Source: Haloterrigena salifodinae (GTDB lineage Archaea; Halobacteriota; Halobacteria; Halobacteriales; Natrialbaceae). From it: a DNA stretch of 64,000 nucleotides. Made by a program: the position numbers and the translations under genes. The notes below the pieces were generated by a model. The model made no database searches. It saw nothing but the letters and a program-made list of their open reading frames with translations, and was not told where the DNA came from. Location: positions 1-64,000 of the forward strand of contig NZ_RQWN01000003.1 of assembly GCF_003977755.1 (NCBI RefSeq), in the 5' to 3' direction. Shown here one piece after another: positions 52,507-60,253 of this stretch. Within the stretch, counting starts at the first letter, position 1. Each line of letters opens with the position of its first letter.

Positions 52507-53478
52507 ATGGAGTACACGACGCTCGGTTCGACCGGCATGAAAGTCAGTCGCATCGGTCTCGGCTGCATGAGTTTCGGCAGCGGTCGGAAGTGGATGTTAG
52601 ACCGCGAGGAGGGCCTCGAGCTCATCGAGCGCGCGATCGACCTCGGGATCAACTTCTTCGACACCGCCAACGTCTACTCCACGGGCGAGTCCGAGGAAAT
52701 CCTGGGCGACGCCCTCGAGGGGTACGACCGCGACGCACAGGTCGTCGCGACGAAAGTCTTCGCCGAGATGGATCCCGACAACCCCAACGCCAGCGGACTC
52801 TCCCGAAAGGCGATCGAACAGGAACTCGAGGCCAGCCTCGATCGACTCGGCCTCGAGACGATCGACCTCTACCAGACCCACCGCTGGGACGACGACACGC
52901 CGATCGACGAGACGCTGCGGGCGCTCGACGACGCCGTCCGCCGCGGGAAGGTGCGCTACGTCGGTACCTCCTCGATGTGGGCCCACCAGTTCGCCGAGGC
53001 GCTGCAGACGAGCGAGCGACTGGGTCTCGAGCGCTTCGCGACGATGCAGAACCACTACAACCTGTTCTATCGAGAGGAAGAGCGAGAGATGCTCCCCCTC
53101 TGTCAGAAGGAAGGGGTCGGCGTGATCCCGTGGTCGCCGCTGGCCCGCGGCGTCGGTACCCGTCCGCACGATCAGATCGAGTCGACGACCCGCGGCCAGA
53201 CGGACCAGTACCTCGAACAGATCCCCTACCTCGAGGGCGGCGGCGAGGAGATCAACGAACGGGTGCAGGAACTGGCCGCCGAGAAGGGCGTCACGATGGC
53301 CCAGATCAGCCTCGCATGGCTGCTCCACAAGGACTGGGTCGACGCACCCATCGTCGGGACGACCAGCGTCGAACACCTAGAAGAGGCCGTCGAAGCGCTC
53401 GAGGTCGATCTCACGGCGTCGGACATCGCCTACCTCGAGGAGCCCTACGAGCCGCTTCCGATCGCGGGCCACGAGTGA
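52507..53478 (+). CDS. Aldo/keto reductase
   Basis: 323 aa. YghZ/Kv-beta-like AKR: YTTLGSTGMKVSRIGLGCMS, Asp/Tyr of NFFDTANVYSTGESEE, Lys of AQVVATKVF and His of IDLYQTHRWDDDTPID, then the NADP-binding VGTTSVEHLEEAVEALEVDL. All catalytic residues are present. The gene is preceded by 125 bases without features and its own start at 52507. The substrate is unknown; it differs clearly from the AKR at 40625. Confidence 0.9.
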   Translation: MEYTTLGSTGMKVSRIGLGCMSFGSGRKWMLDREEGLELIERAIDLGINFFDTANVYSTGESEEILGDALEGYDRDAQVVATKVFAEMDPDNPNASGLSRKAIEQELEASLDRLGLETIDLYQTHRWDDDTPIDETLRALDDAVRRGKVRYVGTSSMWAHQFAEALQTSERLGLERFATMQNHYNLFYREEEREMLPLCQKEGVGVIPWSPLARGVGTRPHDQIESTTRGQTDQYLEQIPYLEGGGEEINERVQELAAEKGVTMAQISLAWLLHKDWVDAPIVGTTSVEHLEEAVEALEVDLTASDIAYLEEPYEPLPIAGHE

Positions 53479-53568
53479 CCGTCGCGACCGCGACGAGGCG
53501 ACGGCACTGAGAACAGGGCGACGGTGCCGGAAGTACACTGCCGTGGCTCCGAACGCGGATCGACCCGA

Positions 53569-54183
53569 TCAGAACAGCCCTTCGACGTCGGATTCGCGGG
53601 CCTCGCGCCGGCCGACGTGATCCGCGAGTCGCTGATGAATGAGTCCGCGGTGCTCGTCCTCGCGGACGAAATCGAACACCAGCGTGATGAAGCGGCTGTC
53701 GTCGTCGCCGGCCGCCAGATCCTGTTCGGCGTACTGTCGGGCCGCGTCGACGGGAGCGACGTCGTACCCCAGTTCGTCGGCGAGGACAGGCGCAGCGATC
53801 GCCGTCGGTTCGAACGCGAGCTCGGCCGGCGCGGGCGCCGTTCCCTCGTGGACGAGTCGGACCGGCGGCTGGCGCTCGACGAGTTCGGGATCGGCCGCCA
53901 GCGCCTCGAGGAACGAACGCACCGGCGGGAGCCGAACGTTGCGGTAGTCGGCCGGCAACTCGGCGAGGTATTCTCCGGCGCTCTCGGCCAGCCCGACGGC
54001 CCCCTCCCAGTTGCGTTCACGGGCGTGGACGACCGCCGCCGTAAACTGGATCAATCCGTGGAGCAGTCGCTCGTCGTTAGTGCCGGCCTCGAGATCCAGC
54101 CAGTGGTCCTCCCAGGCGTCGTGGGCGGCGTGGTAGTACCCCGCGTTGTAGATCGCGGCACCCGCCCGGAGCTGGTCGCGCAT
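53569..54183 (-). CDS. DUF309-family protein
   Basis: 204 aa from the ATG at 54183. The N-terminal 100 residues are the DUF309 helical domain: GAAIYNAGYYHAAHDAWEDH, GTNDERLLHGLIQFTAAVVH and HARERNWEGAVGLAESAGEY, with the conserved A(H)xxWE motif. The last 100 residues are a haloarchaeal extension (APVLADELGYDVAPVDAARQ, FVREDEHRGLIHQRLADHVG). No biochemical function is known for the family. The open frame beyond the ATG is not protein-like. Confidence 0.8.
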   Translation of the reverse strand: MRDQLRAGAAIYNAGYYHAAHDAWEDHWLDLEAGTNDERLLHGLIQFTAAVVHARERNWEGAVGLAESAGEYLAELPADYRNVRLPPVRSFLEALAADPELVERQPPVRLVHEGTAPAPAELAFEPTAIAAPVLADELGYDVAPVDAARQYAEQDLAAGDDDSRFITLVFDFVREDEHRGLIHQRLADHVGRREARESDVEGLF

Positions 54184-54545
54184 ACCCGTCGTAGGAACTC
54201 GAGACCCGAGATACTGTCGCCGGCAAAAACCCGACCGCGGTGGGTGCCGGATACGACCGCCTCCGGCAGGGCGGGCAGACAACTGTGAACAGGGGACACT
54301 GATCGACTCGGTACGGTGATCAGGTGACGGGACGAGCAGTGAGTCCCCGACCGATTATGTGCCGCCACCGGTCATGGCGGTACTTGCAACGAGACCGCAG
54401 CGGTACATTATTATGGAGCGGCTTCACCGTCCGTTGTCGTGATACAACGACCATAAGGGACCGTTAACTGACTTCTACGGCCCCGTTTCGGGATCTCGAA
54501 ACCCTCGCTACGCATCCGTTCGTTCGAGGAATATCCGATTCCTCG
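54184..54545. other. Gene-free region
   Basis: About 360 bases between the DUF309 gene start and the M29 peptidase gene end. A few very short frames only. The stretch at 54400-54420 is AT-rich and promoter-like. Nothing else seen. Confidence 0.45.
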
Positions 54546-55628
54546 CTACTCCCACTGAAACCGCCCGTTCCGCTGGACGACCTCGCCGTCGATCTCGAGG
54601 CGCGAGTCCTCGCTCATATCGGTGATCAGATCGACGTGGACCGCGGAGTCGTTGCCCGACTCGCCCTCGGGGAGGTTCGCGTCGTAGGCCCGACCGAGCG
54701 CGAGGTGGATCGTATCGCCCATCTTCTCGTCGAGGAGGATGTTGTCCGTGTAGCGGTCGATACCGCGGTTCATCCCGATTCCGAGTTCGCCCAGTCGGCG
54801 CGCGCTGTCGTCGGTCTCAAGGATCTCGCCGATCACGTTCGCGCCCTGTTCGGCGTCGTAGTCGACGACCGCGCCGTCCTCGAACGCGAGGCGGACGCCC
54901 CGAACCGACTCGCCGCGCAGCGTCATCGGGACGTCGAAAGTCACCTCGCCCTCGGTGGCGTAGGGTGCGGTGAACACCTCGCCGCTAGGAAGGTTATGCG
55001 AATCATATGCGACCGAGGCGGCGCTGTTGACCGCCGTTCGGTCGTCGATTTGCATGGTGAGATCGGTTCCACTCGAGACGAGTCGAACCTCGTCACCCGC
55101 GTCGAGCAGGTCCTTCATCCGGGCCATCTCCTCGGCCAGCGATTCCCAGTCCCGGAGGATCGCGTCGTAGGCGAACTCCTGGTACTCCTCGTAGGCCATG
55201 TTGGCCTGCTGGGCCAGCGACCGCGTCGGATGCACCGTCGACACCCAGCGGGTTCCGAGTCGCGTCTCCCGAATGTCGGTTCTGGCGTTGTTGTACGCCC
55301 GGCGGCGCTCGCCCGGCACGTCGGCGGTCGCGCTCGTGTTCCGGCCGCCGCCGAGCGAGAGGTAGACGTCGGCATGTTCGACGAGCGCGAGTTCGTGGGC
55401 GGGGTTCTCGTCGAACTCGCCCTCGTGGGCGCGGAGGTACGCGCGAGTGATCTCGCCGGAGCTGTAGGTCGAAAGCAGGTTCGCGCCTCGCTCGCCCAGT
55501 TTCTCGGCGACCGCGACCGCGAGCTCGTGGGCGTCGGGACCGACCGAGAGCACGACGTCGTCGCCGGCCTCGACGCGGGCGCTCCAGTCGACCAGTACGT
55601 CGGCGTGTTCGCGTACGCGTTCGTCCAT
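54546..55628 (-). CDS. M29-family aminopeptidase
   Basis: 360 aa from the ATG at 55628. The M29 (thermophilic aminopeptidase T/S) family is indicated by the N-terminal DVLVDWSARVEAGDDVVLSV and the C-terminal catalytic part with Glu and His ligands in VVDYDAEQGANVIGEILETD, RLGELGIGMNRGIDRYTDNI, LDEKMGDTIHLALGRAYDAN and DSAVHVDLITDMSEDSRLEI. It is a two-metal, cytoplasmic exopeptidase. The residues before the chosen start are Arg-rich and excluded. Confidence 0.9.
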   Translation of the reverse strand: MDERVREHADVLVDWSARVEAGDDVVLSVGPDAHELAVAVAEKLGERGANLLSTYSSGEITRAYLRAHEGEFDENPAHELALVEHADVYLSLGGGRNTSATADVPGERRRAYNNARTDIRETRLGTRWVSTVHPTRSLAQQANMAYEEYQEFAYDAILRDWESLAEEMARMKDLLDAGDEVRLVSSGTDLTMQIDDRTAVNSAASVAYDSHNLPSGEVFTAPYATEGEVTFDVPMTLRGESVRGVRLAFEDGAVVDYDAEQGANVIGEILETDDSARRLGELGIGMNRGIDRYTDNILLDEKMGDTIHLALGRAYDANLPEGESGNDSAVHVDLITDMSEDSRLEIDGEVVQRNGRFQWE

Positions 55629-55677
55629 ATCGATCACTCGAGAGCGGCCCACTAAACGCTCCTCGTTCGCAGTGCGA

Positions 55678-56414
55678 CTACGCGACGGTTGTCTCGTCGG
55701 CCGCGTCCTCCTCTCGGGAGCGCACAAAGGAGACGACCGCGTAGACGATCGGCGTGTCGAGGACGGCGATGGCGAGTTTCAGCAGGTACTGCCCGACCAT
55801 CAGCGCGAGCAGCGCCTCGACCGGCAAGACGGCGCCGACGCCGAGCACAGCGGGCGCGACCGCGAAGCGACGGTGACAAAGATGACGGTGTCGATGGCCT
55901 GGCTGCTCGCCGTCGAAGCGATGTTTCGCAGCCAGAGCTTCTCCCGGCCGGTGTAGTCCCGAATTCGGTGGAAGACAATCACGTCCCAGTTCTGGCTAAC
56001 GACGTACGCCAGCAGGCTCCCGAGGACGATGTTCGTCGAAGCGCCCAGCACGTCCGCGAACGTCCCGGGATCGATACTCGAGCCGGCCGCGGGGGCCGCG
56101 ATCGTTGACCAGACGAGCGCGAGGACGACGAAGTTCATCGCGAAGCCGACGTTGACGACCACCTGCGTCGCCCGGCGACCGTACAGTTCGGCATAACAAT
56201 CGCTCGCCAAGAATGTCAGCGCGTAGGCGACGGCCGCCCCGGGTAAGGCGAGTTCGGCGCCGGCGATCGGCAGCGACACCGGCAGCGAGAACGCGAGCAC
56301 CTTCGACGCCGTCAGCTGTGCCGTCACCAGTGCCGTCACGAACAGGCCGATCAGCGTCACCTGCGCGACTGTCGGACCCGACGGCCCTCGAGATTGCGAT
56401 TGAGAGTGAGACAT
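55678..56414 (-). pseudogene. YhhQ/VUT-type queuosine precursor transporter, frameshifted
   Basis: From the ATG at 56414 the protein has four helices of the VUT family: GLFVTALVTAQLTASKVLAF, YALTFLASDCYAELYGRRAT, SLLAYVVSQNWDVIVFHRIR and ASTASSQAIDTVIFVTVA. At about 55865 the frame must slip by one base (a missing T in the coding strand) to continue as FAVAPAVLGVGAVLPVEALL and VGQYLLKLAIAVLDTPIVYA, ending at 55678. Such carriers import 7-deazaguanine precursors, used in archaea for archaeosine. It is either a dead gene or a sequencing error. Confidence 0.8.
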
Positions 56415-56744
56415 GCACTGCGCGTATCCAGCGAATCCACCTAAACGATTCGAGACCGCCTCGGAGCGACCGTTGAGACGGCTGATCGGCGCTGCAGCAA
56501 TATCGATGGACGCGCTCGAGACACTCTCATTAGGCGGATGATATCATGATCTGCCGGTAGCGTCCCGGTATCCTCCTTCCCGGGGCGATAAGCGGATAGT
56601 GGTCAGATTGCGGAGTTATTTTAAACGCCAGAATAATGGCTGAGGTTGCCGTTTTCGGCCGATTCAATTCTCTGATTGTCCTGTTTTCGAGAGGACGAGT
56701 ATAACACAACTGTTATACGTGTCGCTCTACTCTCTTTGGTTGCA
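56415..56744. other. Intergenic region with cspA promoter
   Basis: Shared upstream region of the frameshifted transporter and cspA. It holds the palindrome at 56699-56718. No gene seen. Confidence 0.5.
56699..56718. promoter_or_regulatory. Perfect 8-bp palindrome over the cspA promoter
   Basis: GTATAACA-CAAC-TGTTATAC. The right arm contains TTATAC about 30 bases before the cspA ATG, where the TATA box should be. It is a likely operator or overlapping TATA/BRE element. Confidence 0.6.
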
Positions 56745-56939
56745 ATGGCGAAAGGAAACGTTGATTTCTTCAACGACACAGGCGGCTACGGTTTCATCGA
56801 TACTGAGGACGCGGACGAGGACGTTTTCTTCCACATGGAAGACGTTGGCGGCCCGGACCTCGAGGAAGGCACAGAGATCGAATTCGACATCGAACAGGCC
56901 CCCAAGGGCCCCCGCGCCACCAACGTCACCCGCCTGTAA
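56745..56939 (+). CDS. cspA: Cold shock protein
   Basis: 64 aa, one cold-shock domain. RNP1 is present as GGYGFIDTED (K/N-G-x-G-F-I pattern) and RNP2 as DVFFHMEDV. Both bind single-stranded RNA or DNA; in bacteria such proteins act as RNA chaperones. The ATG at 56745 is preceded by a TATA-like element inside a perfect palindrome, giving a short or absent leader, unlike the long regulatory leader of bacterial cspA. Single gene. Confidence 0.92.
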   Translation: MAKGNVDFFNDTGGYGFIDTEDADEDVFFHMEDVGGPDLEEGTEIEFDIEQAPKGPRATNVTRL

Positions 56940-57301
56940 TACGGCTTCTTGCGTTCGGTAACGGGTTTCACATTCGACTATACATTCTTCGGCAGGCTTC
57001 ATCGGATAGCGGTAGCGACGGTCGTTCGTCGACCGGAGTTAGCGCTCGTGTCTGGATCTAAATAGAGTTTCGCTAACTGGTAGTTCACTATCGGTCATAT
57101 TCGGAGCCCTAATTGGCCGGTCGGCTCGATTCGAGAGCGGGCGGCGGGTTTCAGGTGTGTCATTTGTAGCCACCCCTTACTGCCAGCGACCGATCCAATT
57201 CGTCCGCTTATCTGAGTTAGTCCCCCGAAACGACCGAGAAACAGTTGATACGCGAACGATAACAAATAGTCGAACAGTCCGTGTGTCGGTGTGGTTGCAA
57301 A
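56940..57301. other. Intergenic region before padR
   Basis: No gene. The last 60 bases are AT-rich (GATAACAAATAG) and probably carry the PadR gene promoter. Confidence 0.45.
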
Positions 57302-57574
57302 ATGGACGATCTGACCGGATTTCAACGCGATCTTCTGTACGTGATCGCCGGGGCCGACCAGCCGTCTGGCCAAGAAGTCAAAGACGAAGTCGAGAAGTAT
57401 TACAACAGTGAAATCAATCACGGCCGGCTGTATCCCAATCTCGACACGCTCGTCAACAAAGAGCTCGTCGAGAAAGGGCAGCTCGATCGGCGAACGAACT
57501 ACTACGCCATCAGCGACGAAGGGCGGTCGGCGATCGAACAGCGCCGCGAGTGGGAACGGCAGTACATCGACTGA
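57302..57574 (+). CDS. PadR-family transcriptional regulator
   Basis: 90 aa, only the winged-helix part: MDDLTGFQRDLLYVIAGADQ, VKDEVEKYYNSEINHGRLYP and NLDTLVNKELVEKGQLDRRT, ending EGRSAIEQRREWERQYID. Short PadR proteins of this type are numerous in haloarchaea and their viruses and regulate stress responses. The C-terminal dimerisation helix is short. Start at 57302; 7 upstream codons are excluded. It may act on its own promoter. Confidence 0.85.
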   Translation: MDDLTGFQRDLLYVIAGADQPSGQEVKDEVEKYYNSEINHGRLYPNLDTLVNKELVEKGQLDRRTNYYAISDEGRSAIEQRREWERQYID

Positions 57575-57732
57575 CCGTCTCCTAACTCCCAGTTCTGAAC
57601 CGCACGCGCGCCGCGGGGGCTCGACGAGCGCCGCTTGTCGGTCCTCTCACGGCGCCGTGGCACGCAGGACGGCCGCCGAGCCTCGAGTCCCGGTCACTCC
57701 CGGCCCGCTCGGGCTCGGCGTTTCGGCCGCGC

Positions 57733-58020
57733 TCACACGTCAGTGACCCGTATCTCGATCTCGTCGCCGACGTCGTGAAGCGAGACGTGCGTGCCGTCGA
57801 TCACGAACGAAACCGTCGTCGCCGCGTTCTGGTTGAACCGAAACAGTCGCTCGAGAGCGTCCGGATTGATGACCTCGTACAGCGTGAAATCCGCCTCCAC
57901 GAGGTCGATGTCCTGATGGGCCTCGATCGCACCCAGGACGGCCTCGCTCAGCGTCCGGTCCTCGTCCGGACTGAACATCGTGTCGCCACTTCCCTGATAG
58001 GTTTGATTGTCGGTAGACAT
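57733..58020 (-). CDS. HalOD1 output-domain protein
   Basis: 95 aa from the ATG at 58020. The whole protein is a HalOD1 domain: LSEAVLGAIEAHQDIDLVEA, LYEVINPDALERLFRFNQNA and VSFVIDGTHVSLHDVGDEIE. HalOD1 is a haloarchaeal output module of two-component and stand-alone signalling proteins with unknown activity. No sensor kinase lies near. The frame continues upstream without acidic character and is excluded. Confidence 0.8.
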   Translation of the reverse strand: MSTDNQTYQGSGDTMFSPDEDRTLSEAVLGAIEAHQDIDLVEADFTLYEVINPDALERLFRFNQNAATTVSFVIDGTHVSLHDVGDEIEIRVTDV

Positions 58021-58399
58021 GGATAAGATGCAACGCCCGTCGTACGTAAACGTGCCCACGGCACCTGCCTGCCCTATTGCGATTGGTGATATGGGCTGGA
58101 GCCGACAGTTCGAACGGTCGGCGGAAACGGGCATCGGTACGATCTCGAATCGGTGACATAACCCGCCACTCAGAATCCGTATTCAACTGCCGCCCTCGAG
58201 TGAACCGGTATCGTGTCTACGACCCCGCTCAGTTCGGGCCGATGGTCGGTGCAGTCAGTCATCGCACGAAGCGTCCGGCTATGGGGCCGCTCGATCGAGA
58301 TTGTACGTTCGGTCTCTATCGGGCTCTATCGGTTGACAGCGCGTCATTATACACCGGATAAGAAAAGTGGGAGAGTGGTATCGCCAGTGTGGTACACCG
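58021..58399. other. Gene-free region
   Basis: Divergent spacer between the HalOD1 and halocyanin genes. No gene is accepted; frames here give basic translations. The AT-rich stretch near 58345-58370 is a probable halocyanin promoter. Confidence 0.45.
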
Positions 58400-59086
58400 A
58401 TGACTGACCGACTATCTCGGCGAACTATACTCGGTATCACTAGCGGTGCAATTGGGTCTGGGATCGCCGGTTGCTTGACAGGAAACAATCAGGAAGACGA
58501 CACAACCGGTCACGACCACACCGATAATCACAGTGACGAGGGGGATCACAACGAGTCTCAAGACGAGGAGACGCACAGCCACGGACACGGTGGGGAACTC
58601 GACAGCCCGTCGGCGGAAGCCGAGGTAACGATGGCAACTACCGAGTCGGGGGCTCACTTCGAACCGCACGTCGTCTGGATCGAGACGGGAGGAAGGGTTA
58701 CCTGGATCAACGAGAGCGGCAGTCACTCGACGACCGCCTATCACCCGGACAACGAGGAACCACAGCTCGTCCCCGACGAGGCAGCCGCCTGGGATAGCGG
58801 CGTTCTTTCAGCGCAGGAAGCAACCTTCGACCACACGTTCGAAACGGAGGGTGTGTATCACTATTACTGCACCCCCCACGAGACAGCTGGGATGATCGGG
58901 AGCGTCATCGTCGGCCAGCCCGATCTAGAAACCCAACCTGCGCTAGAGGAACCGCCTTCGGAGAAGGCCGAGTCCGTTCGTGAAAAACTTACGGGGTTGA
59001 ACGACACGATAAGGGGCGCACTCGACAACGATCGTAGTGAGAGTGACCAGAACGAGACCGAGAGTCATGACGAACACGATCACTAA
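58400..59086 (+). CDS. Halocyanin-like blue copper lipoprotein, His-rich
   Basis: 228 aa from the ATG at 58400. The Tat lipoprotein signal is SRRTILGITSGAIGSGIAGC, with the lipobox Cys at residue 25. A plastocyanin domain follows at about 70-175, with copper ligands His in SGSHSTTAYHPDN and Cys, His, Met in YYCTPHETAGMIG. Two His/Asp/Glu-rich tails flank it (GHDHTDNHSDEGDHNESQDE, then HSHGHGG; C-terminal ESHDEHDH). These may store extra metal. It is a membrane-anchored electron carrier on the outside, possibly for the oxidase encoded at 27-30 kb. Confidence 0.87.
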   Translation: MTDRLSRRTILGITSGAIGSGIAGCLTGNNQEDDTTGHDHTDNHSDEGDHNESQDEETHSHGHGGELDSPSAEAEVTMATTESGAHFEPHVVWIETGGRVTWINESGSHSTTAYHPDNEEPQLVPDEAAAWDSGVLSAQEATFDHTFETEGVYHYYCTPHETAGMIGSVIVGQPDLETQPALEEPPSEKAESVREKLTGLNDTIRGALDNDRSESDQNETESHDEHDH

Positions 59087-59108
59087 CGTCGGTCTGAAAC
59101 GGGCAGAA

Positions 59109-59210
59109 CGCTGACGGAGCTGCGCAACTGCACAGACGGCTTGCGTTGTTCGCCGTCGTCTAGTTCGAATCGTCAGCGGTCTACTGCGCGAGGCTCGCGT
59201 CTGCTCGCCT
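59109..59210. repeat. tRNA-Met tail cassette
   Basis: An inverted copy of the tRNA-Met tail (core TTCGAATCGTCAGCG) at 59163-59178 faces a short direct remnant CGCTGACGG at 59109-59117. Between them is a GACGGC/GCCGTC hairpin (59135-59157) with an 11-base loop that on the tRNA strand reads GAACAACGCAA. A small AGGC/GCCT hairpin with 12-base loop lies at 59191-59210, next to the tRNA. Confidence 0.7.
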
Positions 59211-59217
59211 TGCTCCA

Positions 59218-59325
59218 TGGGCCCTGACGGATTCGAACCATCGACCACTCGGTATCCCACACGACCTCACACTGGTGGGGTCGCGTTATGAGCCGAGCGC
59301 TCTAACCAGACTGAGCTAAGGGCCC
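59218..59325 (-). tRNA. tRNA-Met(CAT), elongator, with intron
   Basis: Minus-strand acceptor GGGCCCT pairs with GGGCCC at the 3' end, and the D arm reads GCTCAGTCTGGTTAGAGC. The anticodon stem GCTCGG/CCGAGT encloses CTCATA, anticodon CAT. A 33-base intron follows the base after the anticodon (position 37/38), the standard archaeal site, and can fold as GCGACC..GGTCGT, giving a bulge-helix-bulge. Elongator tRNA-Met introns are known in haloarchaea; this one is short. Confidence 0.93.
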
Positions 59326-59395
59326 TTTCACTCGAGCAAAAACGTGCGTGGTAATTAACGCTTGCTGTCCGTTTCGCCCGCGAGCGGGCCGGCGC

Positions 59396-59524
59396 CTACG
59401 CGGTCAGCGCCTCGAGTTCCTCGTCGCTCAGTTCCGCTTCCAGCTCCGCCTCGTCGTGGGACTCGAGGACGTCCGCCCGCTCCTCTGCGTCGAGTTCGGT
59501 GACAGATTCGAAGTGGTGACACAT
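59396..59524 (-). CDS. Small acidic protein, 42 aa
   Basis: ATG at 59524, stop at 59396. The product starts MCHHFESVTELDAEERADVL and ends ELSDEELEALTA. I recall very similar short proteins with the MCHxFES start in other haloarchaea, usually unannotated. Cys2, His3 and His4 close to the N-terminus could bind a metal. It lies between tRNA-Met and moaB on the same strand as moaB, probably with its own promoter. Confidence 0.62.
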   Translation of the reverse strand: MCHHFESVTELDAEERADVLESHDEAELEAELSDEELEALTA

Positions 59525-59585
59525 AGCACTCGAAGCTACGCGCGTGGCGCCAATAAGAATTGGTTCAGGGAATCCGACCGGTCGC

Positions 59586-60173
59586 TCACTCCCCGTAATC
59601 CGCGAGCGTCTGGTCGTTTGTCCCGGTTCGGTGGCGCGTCGCCAGGCCCGCGAGGTGGGGCGCTTCGGGGACGATCAATTCCTCGCAGGCGGTCTCACAG
59701 GCGCTCGTGCTCCCGGGGAGACAGAACACCGGCGTGTCGACGGCGATTCCCGCTCTCGCGCGCGAGGCCATCGCGCGGGTGCCGACCTCCTCCCACGAAA
59801 GCATCCGGAACAGTTCGCCGAAGCCGGGCAGATCGCGTTCGAACAGGGAGGCCGTCGCCTCGGGCGAGACGTCGTCGGCGGTGACGCCCGTCCCGCCGGT
59901 CGTGAGCACGACGTCGATATCCGGCCGGGCGACCAGTCCGCGGACGGCGGTTCGAATCGCGGAGTAGTCGTCCCGGACCAACAGCCGCTCCTGAACCTCG
60001 TGACCCGCGTCCTCGAAGCACTCCTGGATCGTGTCCCCGCCCGGGTCGTCGGGATCGGCCTCGTCAGCCTGCGCGCGCGAACTCGAGACCGTGACGATGC
60101 CGACGTAGAGGGGATCGATGACGTCGTGGCCGTGGTCGTCCGTGCTCCGACGGTCGTCTCTATCGGTTGTCAT
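59586..60173 (-). CDS. moaB: Molybdenum cofactor biosynthesis protein MoaB/MogA
   Basis: 195 aa from the ATG at 60173. MoaB/MogA adenylates molybdopterin. The family core is complete: YVGIVTVSSSRAQADEADPD, GDTIQECFEDAGHEV, VVLTTGGTGVTADDVSPEAT and ELFRMLSWEEVGTRAMASRA, ending FCLPGSTSACETACEELIVP. Its product may serve the sulfite-oxidase-family enzyme at 32176. The Arg-rich extension beyond the ATG is an overlap shadow. It lies 80 bases downstream of the CobW pair on the same strand. Confidence 0.9.
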   Translation of the reverse strand: MTTDRDDRRSTDDHGHDVIDPLYVGIVTVSSSRAQADEADPDDPGGDTIQECFEDAGHEVQERLLVRDDYSAIRTAVRGLVARPDIDVVLTTGGTGVTADDVSPEATASLFERDLPGFGELFRMLSWEEVGTRAMASRARAGIAVDTPVFCLPGSTSACETACEELIVPEAPHLAGLATRHRTGTNDQTLADYGE

Positions 60174-60253
60174 ACGCTGTCGTCCACGCCGGAGGGCGTT
60201 AATCCCTCGGCTCGCCGCGGGATGTTGCCTCGAGTGTGACGCGGTTGGGGTCG

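Noticed and set aside
55652-55978. 108-codon frame overlapping the end of the YhhQ-type gene as a separate gene
   Set aside because: The correct continuation of the transporter is in another frame, where helices resume; this frame is Arg-rich.
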